Assembly (NCBI GenBank): GCA_033439795.1
Contig: JAUTDP010000006.1
Location: 1,240,001-1,304,000, forward strand
Source: Sordaria brevicollis
Taxonomy: Eukaryota; Ascomycota; Sordariomycetes; Sordariales; Sordariaceae
Reading direction: 5' to 3'
DNA length: 64,000 bases
In this document: piece after piece, positions 34,227 to 45,473 of the stretch
Layout of the letters: each line of letters starts with the position of its first letter
Position numbering within the stretch: position 1 is the stretch's first letter
Notes under the pieces: model-generated
Database searches by the model: none
Told to the model about the DNA's origin: nothing
The model's input: the letters and a program-made list of their open reading frames with translations, nothing else
Made by a program: the position numbers and the translations under genes

Positions 34227-36720
34227 ATGGACGCTCTACGTGTCCTCCTCGAGGCCTCCACGTTCAACGAGGTGCTCAGAGGTGTAGCCATCTCCGTTCT
34301 TCTAGCAAAACTTATTCCTACACCAAGCAATTTGAAAGCCCAGGACTCTACATTCATCACCGCCAGCGGCTTCCTACTCATCTACTTCTTCGCCCGCTGC
34401 TGGCTGGCTCTTGTGAACCACTACGCCCCTGAGCCATACCTAGTAAGAACACCATACCCTAGACCATGTCAACTTCACTCACTAACATCACGTGTTCAGG
34501 ACGAAGTCTTCCACATCCCCCAAGCCCAAGTCTACTGTCAAGGCCGCTACCAAGAATGGGACGACAAAATCACCACCCCTCCGGGCCTCTACCTGCTCTC
34601 CGTAGGCTGGCACAAACTCATGCGCCTGGCCGAGTGCACCCCCTCCTCCTTGCGGTCCAACAACCTGGTTGCCACGCTTCTCACGGCCCTACTGGCGTTG
34701 TCTTGTCGACGTAGGATCGAGGCACAGACTGCTACTGCTACTGCTACCGGAAAAGAAGAAAAGGAAGGCTCTGCTGTTTCGTTATATGCTTACCATACTG
34801 CCATCAACATCGCGTTGTTCCCCGTCATTTACTTCTTTTCGGGACTTTATTATACCGATGTCGCGTCTACGTTGGTGGTGCTGGTGGCGTATCGGAATCA
34901 TTTGGATCGGGTGGTTTCTCCTGCCAGAAAGCCTGGGTTTTTGAATGGTCTTTGGACGGTCGTGTTGGGTGTTGCTGCGCTGTTTATGAGGCAGACGAAC
35001 GTTTTTTGGGTGGTGGTGTATATGGGTGGTTTGGAGGTTGCGCATGTGGTTAAGGGGTTGAAGCCGAAGCCGGTTTCTGAGAAGGATACCCCGAGTGTTT
35101 ACACGGCGACGGTGGGAGAGTTCGTCGGGTTTTGGCTAAAGAGGTATGCGGTCGGTGATGTACATGATCCGCCGGTTGATATGGCTTGGCCTGATGGTAT
35201 GTTTTACCCCTTTTTGCTTGCGTTTGAAGGTGAATGTTACTGATGGTGTATCTACAGATTGGGCGCTGTCTCTCTTGAGCATTGGCATCGCTGCTATTTG
35301 CAACCCGCTTAGGGTGCTGAGGCAGGTCTGGCCTCACATCACTACCATGGGCCTCTTTGCTGGGTTTGTTGCATGGAATGGTGGTGTTGTACTTGGTTCG
35401 TTCCTCTCTTTCCCTCTCCAGTTTTGTCCGTATCCTAACCATCCCGCAGGAGACAAATCCAACCATATCGCTACCATCCATCTCCCTCAGATGCTCTACA
35501 TCTGGCCGTTCTTTGCATTTTTCTCTGCACCCCTCCTCGTCTCCCCCGTTCTTTCTACCATCACGGGTCTCATCCCTCGCGCCAAGAATCCCGCTTCCTC
35601 AGACTCCACGCCCGGCAATGAAGGCCTGTCCTCTTTCAGGTCAACCCAGTCAAGCAAGTCCTCTGCCACAAAGGCTAACGAGGTTACGACCGCCGCTTCC
35701 TCGTTGACCGCAAACTCGGAAAGAAACGGCTCTGCCCTCCTCAAAACCCTCGAATTTCTCATTTCCCACAAAGTCTACTACCCCGTCTACATTCTCTTTA
35801 CCATCCTACTCTCCGCCGCCATCGTCAAATACAACACCATTATCCACCCCTTCACCCTCGCCGACAACCGACATTATATGTTTTACATCTTCCGGTACAC
35901 AATTCTGCGCTCCTCTTCCATCCGCCTCGTTCTAGTGTTCGCCTACACATTGAGCAGATGGCTCGTCTGGAAGCGGCTAGAGGGGGACAACCCGCCTTCG
36001 CGCGATTTTGTGAACGAAGGGCGGCTGAAGAATGCAGAGAACAAGATGAGATGGCGGGATGAGTTTTCTGCTTCGCCTTTTGCGAGCCACCCCTCGGATA
36101 TGTACCTTGCGAGGCAGCGGTTTGTTAATCGCAGCATCAACGAAGCCCCAGAGAACAAGAGCACCGAGAAAACAAACGCCAGGAATGCTAAACAAGACCA
36201 GGGCAGCCAAGAGGAAGATTTCCTCATCGGCTCCTTCACCACCCTCTCCCTTTCTTCGTCTCAGCCCAGCCCATCTACTTCCTCTCCACGTACCTCCACC
36301 GTTCTACTCTGGCTTTTAACCACCACCTTATCCCTTATCACGGCGCCGCTGGTCGAGCCTAGGTACTTTATCCTGCCGTGGGTGTTTTATCGGTTGTTAG
36401 TACCTGCTATGCCCGTACCTTGTTCTCTCATCAACGGCAGCGACGGTGACAACGGTACTGCTGCCCCTGCGGCTCAACAACAGCAAGAAGTGCAAAAGCG
36501 ACAAAACGGAGACACACGAAACCGAAATGGAAGCGAAGAAAAAGGCTTCCTCTGGAATTTGGTTCGCAGAACCGATCTGACCCTAACCTTGGAAACGGTC
36601 TGGTTCCTGGCTATTAATGTGGTGACCATGTACATGTTTTTGTTCAAGCCGTTTAATTGGAAGAATGCCGCCACGGGGGAGATTTTAGATGGGGGCAGGG
36701 TGCAGAGGTTTATGTGGTGA
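34227..36720 (+). CDS. alg10: ALG10/DIE2 alpha-1,2-glucosyltransferase
   Basis: ER enzyme that adds the last (third) glucose from dolichyl-phosphate glucose to the lipid-linked oligosaccharide of N-glycosylation. Four exons: 34227-34442, 34500-35196, 35258-35395 and 35450-36720; 773 aa. Introns 1 and 3 are multiples of three without stops, so translating them would wrongly lengthen the protein. The joined sequence has the family's YLDEVFHIPQAQVYC and WDDKITTPPGLYLLS near the N-terminus, FMRQTNVFWVVVY, and NGGVVLGDKSNHIATIHLPQ after intron 3. EPRYFILPWVFYRL lies near the C-terminus. It is longer than yeast ALG10 because of hydrophilic insertions (about residues 460-500, 590-650 and a Gln/Asn-rich stretch near 690). 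Multiple hydrophobic spans are present. Confidence 0.93.
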
Positions 36721-38412
36721 TAGTTTTCTATGTCTTTTACTCTTTGCAATTTAGAAGATGGTTGGTCCGTGGAGACTGAACCAGAAAGGACGATTCCGCA
36801 TGCCATGGATCATCATAAGGAGTCCAGGCAACTCCCGTCTGGACTCTGATCAGATGCCTGCTCGTTCGAAAAGAGATAAGAGGTACTAAAAGATAGCTTT
36901 TTCCACTTTGGAGACAGGGAGTTTGACATTTTGCTCTGTCCTTGGGTTCCAGCTTTCGTCAGGACACTCCCTCCGTTTCCTTTTAGAGAACAAAGAACGA
37001 AGCCCAGTTTTCGATCCGGGTTGCCAACATCCGAAGGAAGGGAGGAATGTTTCGATCGATCCGATCCGACGTACCTTGATGGCCCGGACATCGATCAGAT
37101 CTGCGTCCTTGCCGTTTGGATTCCAATTGACGGGTTCATGGAAAAGGGAGATCAAAACCCGCCGTAGTGTGTCTTGCATCCTTCAGTTCCATGTTCGTGT
37201 GATTCTTCCATCAATTGCACCACCTTGGCTGCCTGGTTTCGTCTGAACGGGGATTGGTAACGATATTGACAAATCCAGCTTCCTCGCCAATCAACTCGTC
37301 ATCCAATCTCGCCAGACCATCTCAATCATGCTGCTCTCAACTGCTTTCATCCGTCGACGTGCCTAAACCGATCTCAATTCTCGATTACGCGGTGGCTGGG
37401 CGGAAATGGAGGCATCCGAGAAAACAAACATCAGAACAAACAAAGTAAGACGGACCGGATCACTTTTGAACTCGGAACAACTTCTTGGTACGAATCGAAT
37501 TCTGAAAGACTGCAAACAAAAGAACAAAAGAAGAGTGATGACGATGCAGACTTTGGAGAGTTTTTCTTTGGCTGAAAAGTCGATGATGAGGCGGACAGGC
37601 ACAGAGCGACGCGACGGGATGCCGCTGAGTGTGTGGGGCTGATATGTGGGGCTCAGGGAGCTTATTCCCCGCGCCGATCTTTCTCGCGATGACGCTTAGA
37701 CTAGTGCAGGGCTGCAGGGGTATCCTGACTGACCACTCACAAAGAGCCGTTCTGCAGCTTGACCCCGCTGGAGCCTGGAAGCTGCCGAAAGCAAAGGGGT
37801 CTTGGCACCTCCAATTCGATCCCGAATTTGTGAATTTGTTGACATCTCCAATGATTTTGACTGCCGCAAGAAGCTCCTGCCTGTTGACTGCCGCACGACG
37901 GGAGATGGAAAAATTGGGATCGATGAAACGGATCGAACCGAGCTGCTGCCTGAAAGATCAGTTGAGATGGCGTTTCATAAACTGAAAGAAGACTGCAATG
38001 TGCCGTCCGTGATCGACTCTAACAGTCATCCGGATCTGATTTCTCTGCAGTTTGGCATCATGTTGACATCACCATCTCCCAGAAATGGGGATCTCTCTTG
38101 CAGTAAGGCAATGGGAAGGATCAGATGAAAGCAAACACATACACACGGTACTGGGTAGGGAGAACAGATGGAGCCTCATCGAGACAGTCTGACAGTCTGA
38201 TATCACAATCGCAAACGGTCAAGATGCCAGCCTACGTCAACGAGTAGATATTCTTCTATATAAAGACCTCTTCCTCCTCCTCCCATCAACCGAGGAATAA
38301 CTTCTTCTCCATCATCAAGCAACTCATCAACAGAGAACAACACAATTCTTACAACTTCTACACACAACTGTCACCAAACCACACTCCAACAAACCCACAA
38401 AACACCATCACA
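36721..38412. other. Intergenic, alg10 3' and con-10 promoter
   Basis: 1.7 kb with no convincing gene. The right end is the con-10 upstream region, with a TATA box and an A/C-rich leader. N. crassa con-10 is known to have large, multi-element control upstream (developmental, light and circadian), which fits the spacing. Confidence 0.6.
38257..38265 (+). promoter_or_regulatory. TATA box of con-10
   Basis: TATATAAAG lies 148 bp upstream of the ATG, followed by a C/A-rich leader typical of highly expressed fungal genes. Confidence 0.7.
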
Positions 38413-38901
38413 ATGGCTGGCACTGGTAACGACAACCCCGGCAACTTTGCCAACCGGTATGTTTCCCCCATCATCCATCTACCCGAATATCACCTTCGAA
38501 AAATCGTACTAACATAATCTCATTCATTCAGCCCCAAGGAAGAGGTCCAAGCCATCGCCTCCAAAGGCGGCCAAGCCAGCCACGGCTCCGGCAACCAGAG
38601 CAACAACCCCGGCAACTTCGCCAACCGCCCTCACGAGGAGGTCCAGGCCATCGCCTCCAAGGGAGGTCAGGCCAGCCACAGCGGTGGTTTTGCTTCCATG
38701 GATCCCGAGAAGCAGGTATGTTGATACTCCAATCTTATTAACGAATGAGCTCTGGCTAACAAGCAATTACAGCGCGAGATCGCTTCCATGGGCGGCAAGG
38801 CCTCCAGCGGCAGCTTCGAGCCCGGCTCCGAGAAGGCCCGCGAGGCCGGTCGCAAGGGCGGCAAGGCTTCCGGCGGCACCGGTGCTGACGATGATGAGTA
38901 A
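38413..38901 (+). CDS. con-10: Conidiation-specific protein 10, with internal duplication
   Basis: Small hydrophilic KGG-repeat protein made during conidiation and stress. Three exons: 38413-38456, 38532-38715 and 38773-38901; 118 aa. It starts MAGTGNDNPGNFANRP and has repeated SKGGQAS, GGKASSG and RKGGKASGG motifs, ending GADDDE. The block NPGNFANR-P-K/H-EEVQAIASKGGQASH occurs twice (residues 8-32 and 40-64), 32 residues apart. As I recall, N. crassa CON-10 has 86 residues, exactly 32 fewer. Intron 1 interrupts the arginine codon of the first copy, while the second copy has no intron at that point. Homology to con-10 is plain; the extra unit sets this allele or species apart. Confidence 0.93.
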
Positions 38902-39311
38902 ATCAACGACTTGCTTACCATCGTCAACTTCATCTTGATTTGAGTTCGGCGCAAACAACGGGATTAACGACTTAATGACACGACACACACTCTCTTTCCC
39001 TGGGACGGGAGAGCTGTATCACTAGTTTAATGGATGGATGGATGGATGGATAACAAATGGTATAATTTGGGAATCTGGAATGGCGGGCGTGAGTGAAATA
39101 GGCGCAGGGTAATCTTGCTATTTAATTCTAGTCAGTTTACCTCTTAACAAATTCAAACTGCTTTGACGTATGTCAAAACAACAACATCCCGTTCCCACTT
39201 CTTCCTTCTTGCAACTGACACCGCTCTGCATATTCTATTCCCAAAACCCTATCCCAATGCTTTGCTTTTCATCTTTCTCTTTTTTTTCTTCTTTAATTTT
39301 TTTTCCCCAAA
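38902..39311. other. Convergent 3' flank, con-10 / protease
   Basis: 410 bp between two stop codons, containing a short ATGG repeat and pyrimidine-rich sequence near 39230-39310. Confidence 0.6.
39030..39050. repeat. Microsatellite (ATGG)5
   Basis: Five ATGG units in the con-10 3' flank. Confidence 0.9.
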
Positions 39312-40709
39312 TCACCCCCAAAACCCTACCCCCTCCAAAAACCCCTCCACCGCCACCCACGGCACCGCCCTCTTCACCAACGGCTCCGCCGGGTTCCAAT
39401 CCACATGCACGCCCGCCAAAATCCCGGAATCCCTTTCGAAAATCGGCCCGCCACTGTATCCCCAGTACGTCCAGCAATCGTGCCGCATCGCGCCCGTCTC
39501 GAAATTATCATGCGGGTTGGCGATCTTATCGGGCGCAATACCCAGGTACCTTCCCGAGGACAGCTGCAGGATGCGCCGGTGTTCGGACCCGTAGGCTTTG
39601 ATACCTGGTGGATCGTCTGGGTGTTCGTCGGAGGGGTGGCCGATGGCTACGAGGGGGGTGTGGAGGGGTGGTTCTGAAAGTACAAGAGGCTTACCTTGTG
39701 GTCCGGATCCGGTACGTGGTGGGAGTTTGACGCAGGGGAAGGTATACATACCAGACCCAGCCCCCCTTTTTCTGGAGTCCGATGGAGGTACTTGAGCATG
39801 CGTAACCTTCAACAAAGCCAAATCCCTGATCGGGTCCCAGGCTATGCATCTTGCTCCTACGATTCTTGATCTCGGCGTCCTTCCCTTTTCACTCCTCAGG
39901 CCTCTCCTACAACCGTTGCTCGCTTTCGAATCCGAATCCGACCCGTCATCTTCATCCTCGTTACGGCAGTGGTCGTCCTCATCAGCCTCATCAGCCACAG
40001 GCATAACCAACCAAACCACCCTCCCCACCGCCTCCCTCTCCTCCGTCTCCTCGGCAATACAATGTGCCGCCGTCAGCAGCAGGCCATCCTCCCTGACACA
40101 AAACGCCGTTCCGGCTTCTGATTGCGCAAACGCCAGCGTCGCGTTTATCGTTGTGGATCTATGTCGGCGAAAAGCTCTTGACGGGATGAGAGGTTCGTAT
40201 TTTGAGAGCCGAGCGGCTTTTTGTAACAGGAGAGAGTGGGAGGTCGGGGATAACTGGGTTGTCTTGGTGGTGATGGAGGATAGGGAGGGTGGGAGGGGGT
40301 GGATGCGGGAGGGGCGGAGGGTGAGTTTTTTGGGGTTTCTCTGGGATGGGGGAGGAGTGCTCTGCGATGATGACGGAGAAGAAGAAGAGAATCCAACAAG
40401 AGATTTGGGGGACGTACTAGTGGGACTGTGGTTGATAGATTGTTTGGTTGTGGGTGAAATTCCAGAGCCAGGGTTAGAGGAGGAGAGTGGGGTGGTGTTG
40501 ATTTTGCCGACTCGGGGCCGATATGAGCGTGGTAGGCGGCATTTTTGTTGTTGTCTTGGCTTCTTCTTCGGGGACGGTTGCTCGGCGATGGCGATGATGC
40601 TTTCTAGTAGCTCGCTGGGTTTTCGCTTGTTTCTTCGAGTGCCCTTTAACTCTAGCTGATCGGCATATGGTCGCTGTTCGATAATAAGTGTATTTCGGTA
40701 GGGCTGCAT
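39312..40709 (-). CDS. Trypsin-like serine protease domain protein
   Basis: Intronless, 465 aa. The first 170 residues are basic and Ser/Thr/Pro-rich (including PKKKPRQQQK), likely disordered and possibly a nuclear signal. Then comes a chymotrypsin-fold protease domain with the triad visible: His in LLTAAHCI, Asp in RDLALLKV and Ser in GYSGGPIF. An acidic insertion (DEADEDDHCRNEDEDDGSDS) separates the His and Asp motifs. There is no signal peptide, so an intracellular role is likelier than secretion. ATG 40709 was chosen (MQPYRNTLIIEQRPYADQL); an in-frame ATG 54 bp upstream is possible. The substrate is unknown. Confidence 0.85.
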   Translation of the reverse strand: MQPYRNTLIIEQRPYADQLELKGTRRNKRKPSELLESIIAIAEQPSPKKKPRQQQKCRLPRSYRPRVGKINTTPLSSSNPGSGISPTTKQSINHSPTSTSPKSLVGFSSSSPSSSQSTPPPSQRNPKKLTLRPSRIHPLPPSLSSITTKTTQLSPTSHSLLLQKAARLSKYEPLIPSRAFRRHRSTTINATLAFAQSEAGTAFCVREDGLLLTAAHCIAEETEEREAVGRVVWLVMPVADEADEDDHCRNEDEDDGSDSDSKASNGCRRGLRSEKGRTPRSRIVGARCIAWDPIRDLALLKVTHAQVPPSDSRKRGAGSGMYTFPCVKLPPRTGSGPQGKPLVLSEPPLHTPLVAIGHPSDEHPDDPPGIKAYGSEHRRILQLSSGRYLGIAPDKIANPHDNFETGAMRHDCWTYWGYSGGPIFERDSGILAGVHVDWNPAEPLVKRAVPWVAVEGFLEGVGFWG

Positions 40710-42412
40710 GGTGTAACAGAATATCAAAAGTTGTAATCGAGTTCCAGGATCATACTGTATCACAGTAGATTTTCTGCAGGGGATGGGTCATTATAGACGA
40801 CGACAGGACACATGAACAGATGAGCAGAAATGCCCATCGAGGGTGCTAGGATGGACAATGACCATTGTGAGAATCTCGAATGTGTGATGCTTGTGTGGCT
40901 CCGTAGATCTGATTGAGACCTTCCTTTCACCAAGGTCATTGTTTCGTTCTGTGAGTCCATTATGGCCTTTCAACCAAGGCCGTCCGTGGACAAAGGAAGC
41001 TGCGATGGACTGCTTGAAGTTACGTATTTTTAGTCGGCTTTGGGTGGCTCTTTGTTCGGAATGTCACGGAGGCAGTTGCAAACTCCTTCTCATCGAAGAC
41101 ATCTTTTCGAAGGCAACTGGTATCCTAGGAAATGAAGACAAAGTGGTCGCCATGAGGCAAGTGGACAAAGCTTGGTCTTCCTTCCGAGATCAAATGTTCG
41201 AGACGATTATAAACTCGAGAGCCATTTTCGTCGCACCTTGCATCAACATACGGCATGGCGGTTTCCGTCATTCCTACCTCCGACGAAGTTGATGCATCAT
41301 CACTCGATGATTGCAGCCCAATCTCTTCGTCTCGAGCTTGGCTTTGTCTTTCTTGCGCTTCGTAACAATGCCCATTTCGAGGATGCATGTCTGAGTGGCA
41401 GTTGTTGACACTCCTGGTCATATTTTTCGGAGCTCGGAAGAGCAGGTTTTGGCTCTTTTGGGCAAAGCGTGCCGGGGTCTAGACTCACCCTTGTTCCCCT
41501 AACTTCACCACCAACGAAGCAAACAAAGCAAGCCATTTTGTCTTTCGTATCCTTGCAGTGTCCTTGCCAACATGCTCACCAGCTTGTTTCGACGTTCGGT
41601 TAGAAATGAACCTCCAACAAAGTTGAGATAGCTTATTCCGACATCACCAAAGAACCCATCCTTCATTTCAGTCAGTACTTGCCACCAACAAGCAGAAACA
41701 AGGTTATTTCAACGTCGGCTGCTTTGTTTGAGGGGGCGTAGACTTATAGTTCCGTGAAAGCTGGCCCGATATCCCGGTTGAGATCCGTTCCCGATCGAGG
41801 GCGGAGGCGCGGGAAGTAATTTCTTGGCAGACGTTTCAAAACCTTATCGGTAGTTGACAGACGCGGTACCAGAACCTTAAATCCTGAACTGCATCAAGTA
41901 AAAGCCCCGAAAGAACGGGAAGCGCGCCAATCATTTTCTCATCCCGTCTGAAGTCGACGCGATTGATCTTTCCACCAGTTGCCTTTTGCTGCGCGGCATG
42001 TGATGACCCAGCTTCAACGGAAAATCCGGGGAAATACTCCTTTAGTAAGGTAGTATGGTTACCAAACTCGTGTCCCGATTAGGCAATTTCGTCGTAGACC
42101 TCCCTCCGAGTGGTTGTCCTTGGCGCAACTCGGACAGGGAGGAGGCAAGGCATAGTGAAGAGCCTCAAACAAACTCCTGGTTGATAATTCGTGCGCGTAG
42201 GTTTTGACTCCGCGCGCACGGTCGTGATGTTTACCTCATGATCAACAGCTCGAAGCTCGGCAGTTGTAGCTTCACCTGGATGAGGAGAGGATCGGTGAGA
42301 GGTCTTGGGAATCTTGGTTTGTATAAAGATGTCAGTGATGACCAGTGTCCAAAGGCATGGATATCAGCCAGTTCAAATCAAACCAGGACTCAGCTGACAC
42401 AAGACACTCACG
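40710..42412. other. Divergent promoter region, protease / GH43
   Basis: 1.7 kb. Minus-strand ORFs at 41125-41536 (78 and 98 codons, overlapping in different frames) could form a small two-exon gene, but no domain or clean splice pair supports it. The right end carries the GH43 TATA box. Confidence 0.5.
42322..42327 (+). promoter_or_regulatory. TATA box of GH43-like gene
   Basis: TATAAA 91 bp upstream of ATG 42413. Confidence 0.65.
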
Positions 42413-43694
42413 ATGAGAGCCTCCGCCTACTTCTCTTGGGCCTTCCTGCTGGCGCCCATCTGGGCTGCCCCAGTCGCAGAGTCAATCAACTCGACCAGCG
42501 AACTCTTTGCCAGGCAAAGCACCAGCTTCACTGACTACGCCTATGTTTACGTGAGTTCGCCTCTCCTATAATGCCCTGGAGATGAAGCTCAAGACTAACG
42601 ACCTCCAAGTTCACAGGCGAAGGCTTCTCAAACGGCGAGCAGGTCTATATGGCTCTCAGCAACAACAATGATCCCAACCAGTGGACGACACTCAAGAACG
42701 GCCAGCCGTATCTGACCAGCAATGTCGGAACTAGGGGCATTCGTGACCCTTCCTTGATCGTTTCGCGTGATAGGAGCAAGTTCTGGATCATCTGCACGGT
42801 ATGTCCCTATCCCTCTTCACTGAACCCGGCAGCAGCCACTGACTCTTGTGCACTAGGACCTCAAAGTCAACGGTCTTCCTGGAGGCTGGTCCAACACTGA
42901 CATGACCACCAAGGGCTCCAAGTCCATCGTCATCTGGGAGTCCACCAACCTCCGCAACTGGTCCGGTCCTCGCCTTGCCAAGGTGTCCCCGGACAATGCA
43001 GGCATGACCTGGGCCCCCGACGCCATCTGGGATCCGGCGCGCAACGCCTTCATGGTGTACTGGACCTCGAACGTCGTCTCTACCGCCAACGGTATCACGG
43101 CCGGGTGGAAGATCCTCCGCTGCTATACCAACGACTTTGTAACCTTCACCAAGCCTGAGCAGTACATCACCGGGTACGGCATGGATAACACCATCATTGC
43201 CGGTGACAATGGCCAGTTCTACATGATTAGCAAGAACGGACCCAACGAGCTGATTCAGCAGAACGTGGCGTACAACGGACTGTCTGGTGGATGGCAGAAG
43301 GTGTCGGAGAACATTGGACAGGGCTCGTTGCCGGCTGGCGAGGGACCGTTGATCTTTAGGGACAACAAGGACCGCAATAAGGTGAGTTTCGATCAGATGT
43401 TGAATGTTCGATAGGTTGTACTGACGTCTTTTTCCCAAAACAGTGGCATCTCTGGATCGACAACTACACCAGAGGATCCGGTTACATGCCGTTCGAGACA
43501 TACAACATTGCGGGCGGACAGTGGTCCAAGACGCAGAACTACAGGCTTCCGGCCAACCCACGCCACGGATATGTCATTCCCATGTAGGTTTTCCGCTTCA
43601 GTTGTCGCAGACAGGGACAAGAGAGTTGGTAGCTGACCAAAGTCATTCTTGATGTAGCACCGCCGCCGAGAGAAGTGCCTTGGCTTCCTCCTAA
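42413..43694 (+). CDS. Secreted GH43-like glycoside hydrolase
   Basis: Five-bladed beta-propeller hydrolase of the GH43 type (arabinofuranosidase/xylosidase group), secreted to attack plant polysaccharide. Five exons: 42413-42550, 42610-42798, 42857-43381, 43444-43583 and 43658-43694; 342 aa. The signal peptide is MRASAYFSWAFLLAPIWAAP, followed by a possible Kex2-like pro-site (FARQ). The propeller starts FTGEGFSNGEQVYMALS, then NVGTRGIRDPSLIVSR, MTWAPDAIWDPARNAFMVYW and EGPLIFRDN. RDP and WAPD...DP are typical blade motifs. The catalytic Asp/Glu/Asp set cannot be assigned with certainty by eye. The short last exon encodes TAAERSALASS. The exact substrate is open. Confidence 0.85.
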
Positions 43695-45473
43695 GCCTGG
43701 ACCAACCGCCGCATCGTACATGGTCTCGCGTAGGTTCGGTCTGGCAAAAGTGCTTGGTTCGGACGAGCACAAAAGGTTGCACCGTTTGGGATTGTTGTAT
43801 CTGATGACCAGTTTGGGGATATTGCGTCAAACTCTTGAGTGGATTGGGAATGTCGATGTCGATGTCGATGTCGATGTCGATGTCGATGTCGATAGTCAAG
43901 TAGTCGTCGCCGTAGATGTATCCGATAGCGGCATCATCCTATCGCAAAGTCTCTGTTGTTTTCAGGTGATATGATTTCCTGTTCAATGTCGTTAGCTGAC
44001 GTTGTAAGTGCCGATATCCTGGGCATCGGCGATCTCGATGTCGAGCTTGTTGTAAAGTGATGTGTCAGCGTCGTTGTCTTCACCTCCACAGACTTCCCTT
44101 CCAAATTCCCCCGCATAAATCCCAGCCGATGCAGATGGACCGTTGCGGGTCAAGCACAACCAATGACCACCGCTCTTTCATTGTTCGCTACGGTCATGCA
44201 GCTAAATGGCCAATCAGAAGCGTAGAATTACTGAGTCCACGTGGAGAACATTCCGGGTTCTACCGACTCCATCGCTGTCAGTTGCGAACCCTTGCTGGAT
44301 AGCATCTGAATAGCGGTGGTATATCTGTTAGACAAGCCGCCCTATTATGGTCATATACAGAAGCATACACTAACACTTACACTCGAGGGCCTTCAACCGA
44401 GGAACATCACAATTCAACCACAAGGGCAGGGCAGGAACAAGGTTGAGACATTCAGAAAGTCGGTCGGCCGGCTTTGAACGGCAAGAGGCATTCGCTTGTT
44501 GTCGCTTGTCCCTTCTTGTACGTATGTACTGTACTGGCCGCCCAAAAAGATCCTTCCGTCCGTCGCCGCCGCCCATTTCAAAGTTCCGATCCTTTGCGAT
44601 CCAGTCGCTCTTGACCACTCATCATCATTCGCGCATTTTCTCCTCTTGGTTTCCCATGTCGCTTTCGGTTCCCAACCCGGCCTTCGTCATACCTCAACTC
44701 AGTCCTCAGCTTTGCGCCCTCTTTTTGTCTGCGACACTCGGCTTTCCCGCACTTTAATATCTAATTCACCCCTTGCGCCGTTGGAATCTAAACGGCCGCG
44801 AAACACAGCGCGTTAGGCGATTGAACATCATCCATCGAACCGAAATTCGACTAGCCGCCCTTGATAAACATCGCACTAGTACACATCGCGAGAACCTTGC
44901 TGTCCAGCCCACCGCTGCAGTCATCTTCAACGACACTTCCAAGTTCCTCGACAACCCCCATTTTTTATCGACCCAACTCCAACTCCCAAGATCGCTGAAA
45001 AGGGCAACTCTGCGGGGATCGTTCCATCCAAGCCAAGCCCACCGCACGGCGCAACCTGGGCTCCAAGGCCAAGGGCTCGGACACCACAACCGACGTCAAG
45101 AATTACATAAAGGAGGGCACCTCGACAGGAGGAGGAGGAGACGAGATACATACGAGGCAAGGTCCAAGAACCCGAAAGAGGCTTGCGACCTGCAGCACAT
45201 TCTGCATCAACAACTTGTCGCCGTTTTTTTTTTGGCAGGCCAACACACAATCCTGCCGCCTCTCGGGCCTCTGGTTCGCCCGTCCAGCAATCGTTTCCCA
45301 TAGCAGCCGCCGCCTCGCTTCCCACAAACATTTCCTGCCGTCCCACACAAATATCCCAACCGCGATATTCCAGGGACACAACATATCCCTCACCTCCAAA
45401 ACCCTCATATCCGTCGGATACACACAACATCCCTAGAGAGTCGTACCAGGACTGTTCTGGTATTCGAATTGGA
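43695..45473. other. Intergenic with (GATGTC)7 and a long pyrimidine-rich leader
   Basis: No convincing gene. The stretch 44500-45473 is C/T/A-rich like a long 5' leader of the downstream gene. An ORF in the same frame as that gene opens at 45183 but lacks domain support. Confidence 0.5.
43851..43892. repeat. Hexanucleotide microsatellite (GATGTC)7
   Basis: About seven copies of GATGTC, 150 bp past the GH43 stop codon. Confidence 0.9.

Noticed and set aside
41125..41536. Possible two-exon small gene on the minus strand
   Set aside because: Two overlapping ORFs could be joined, but no donor/acceptor pair keeps a clean frame and no motif is seen.
43851..43892. (GATGTC)7 considered as a CRISPR-like or regulatory array
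   Set aside because: A simple hexanucleotide microsatellite with no spacers; CRISPR is not expected in a fungal nuclear genome.
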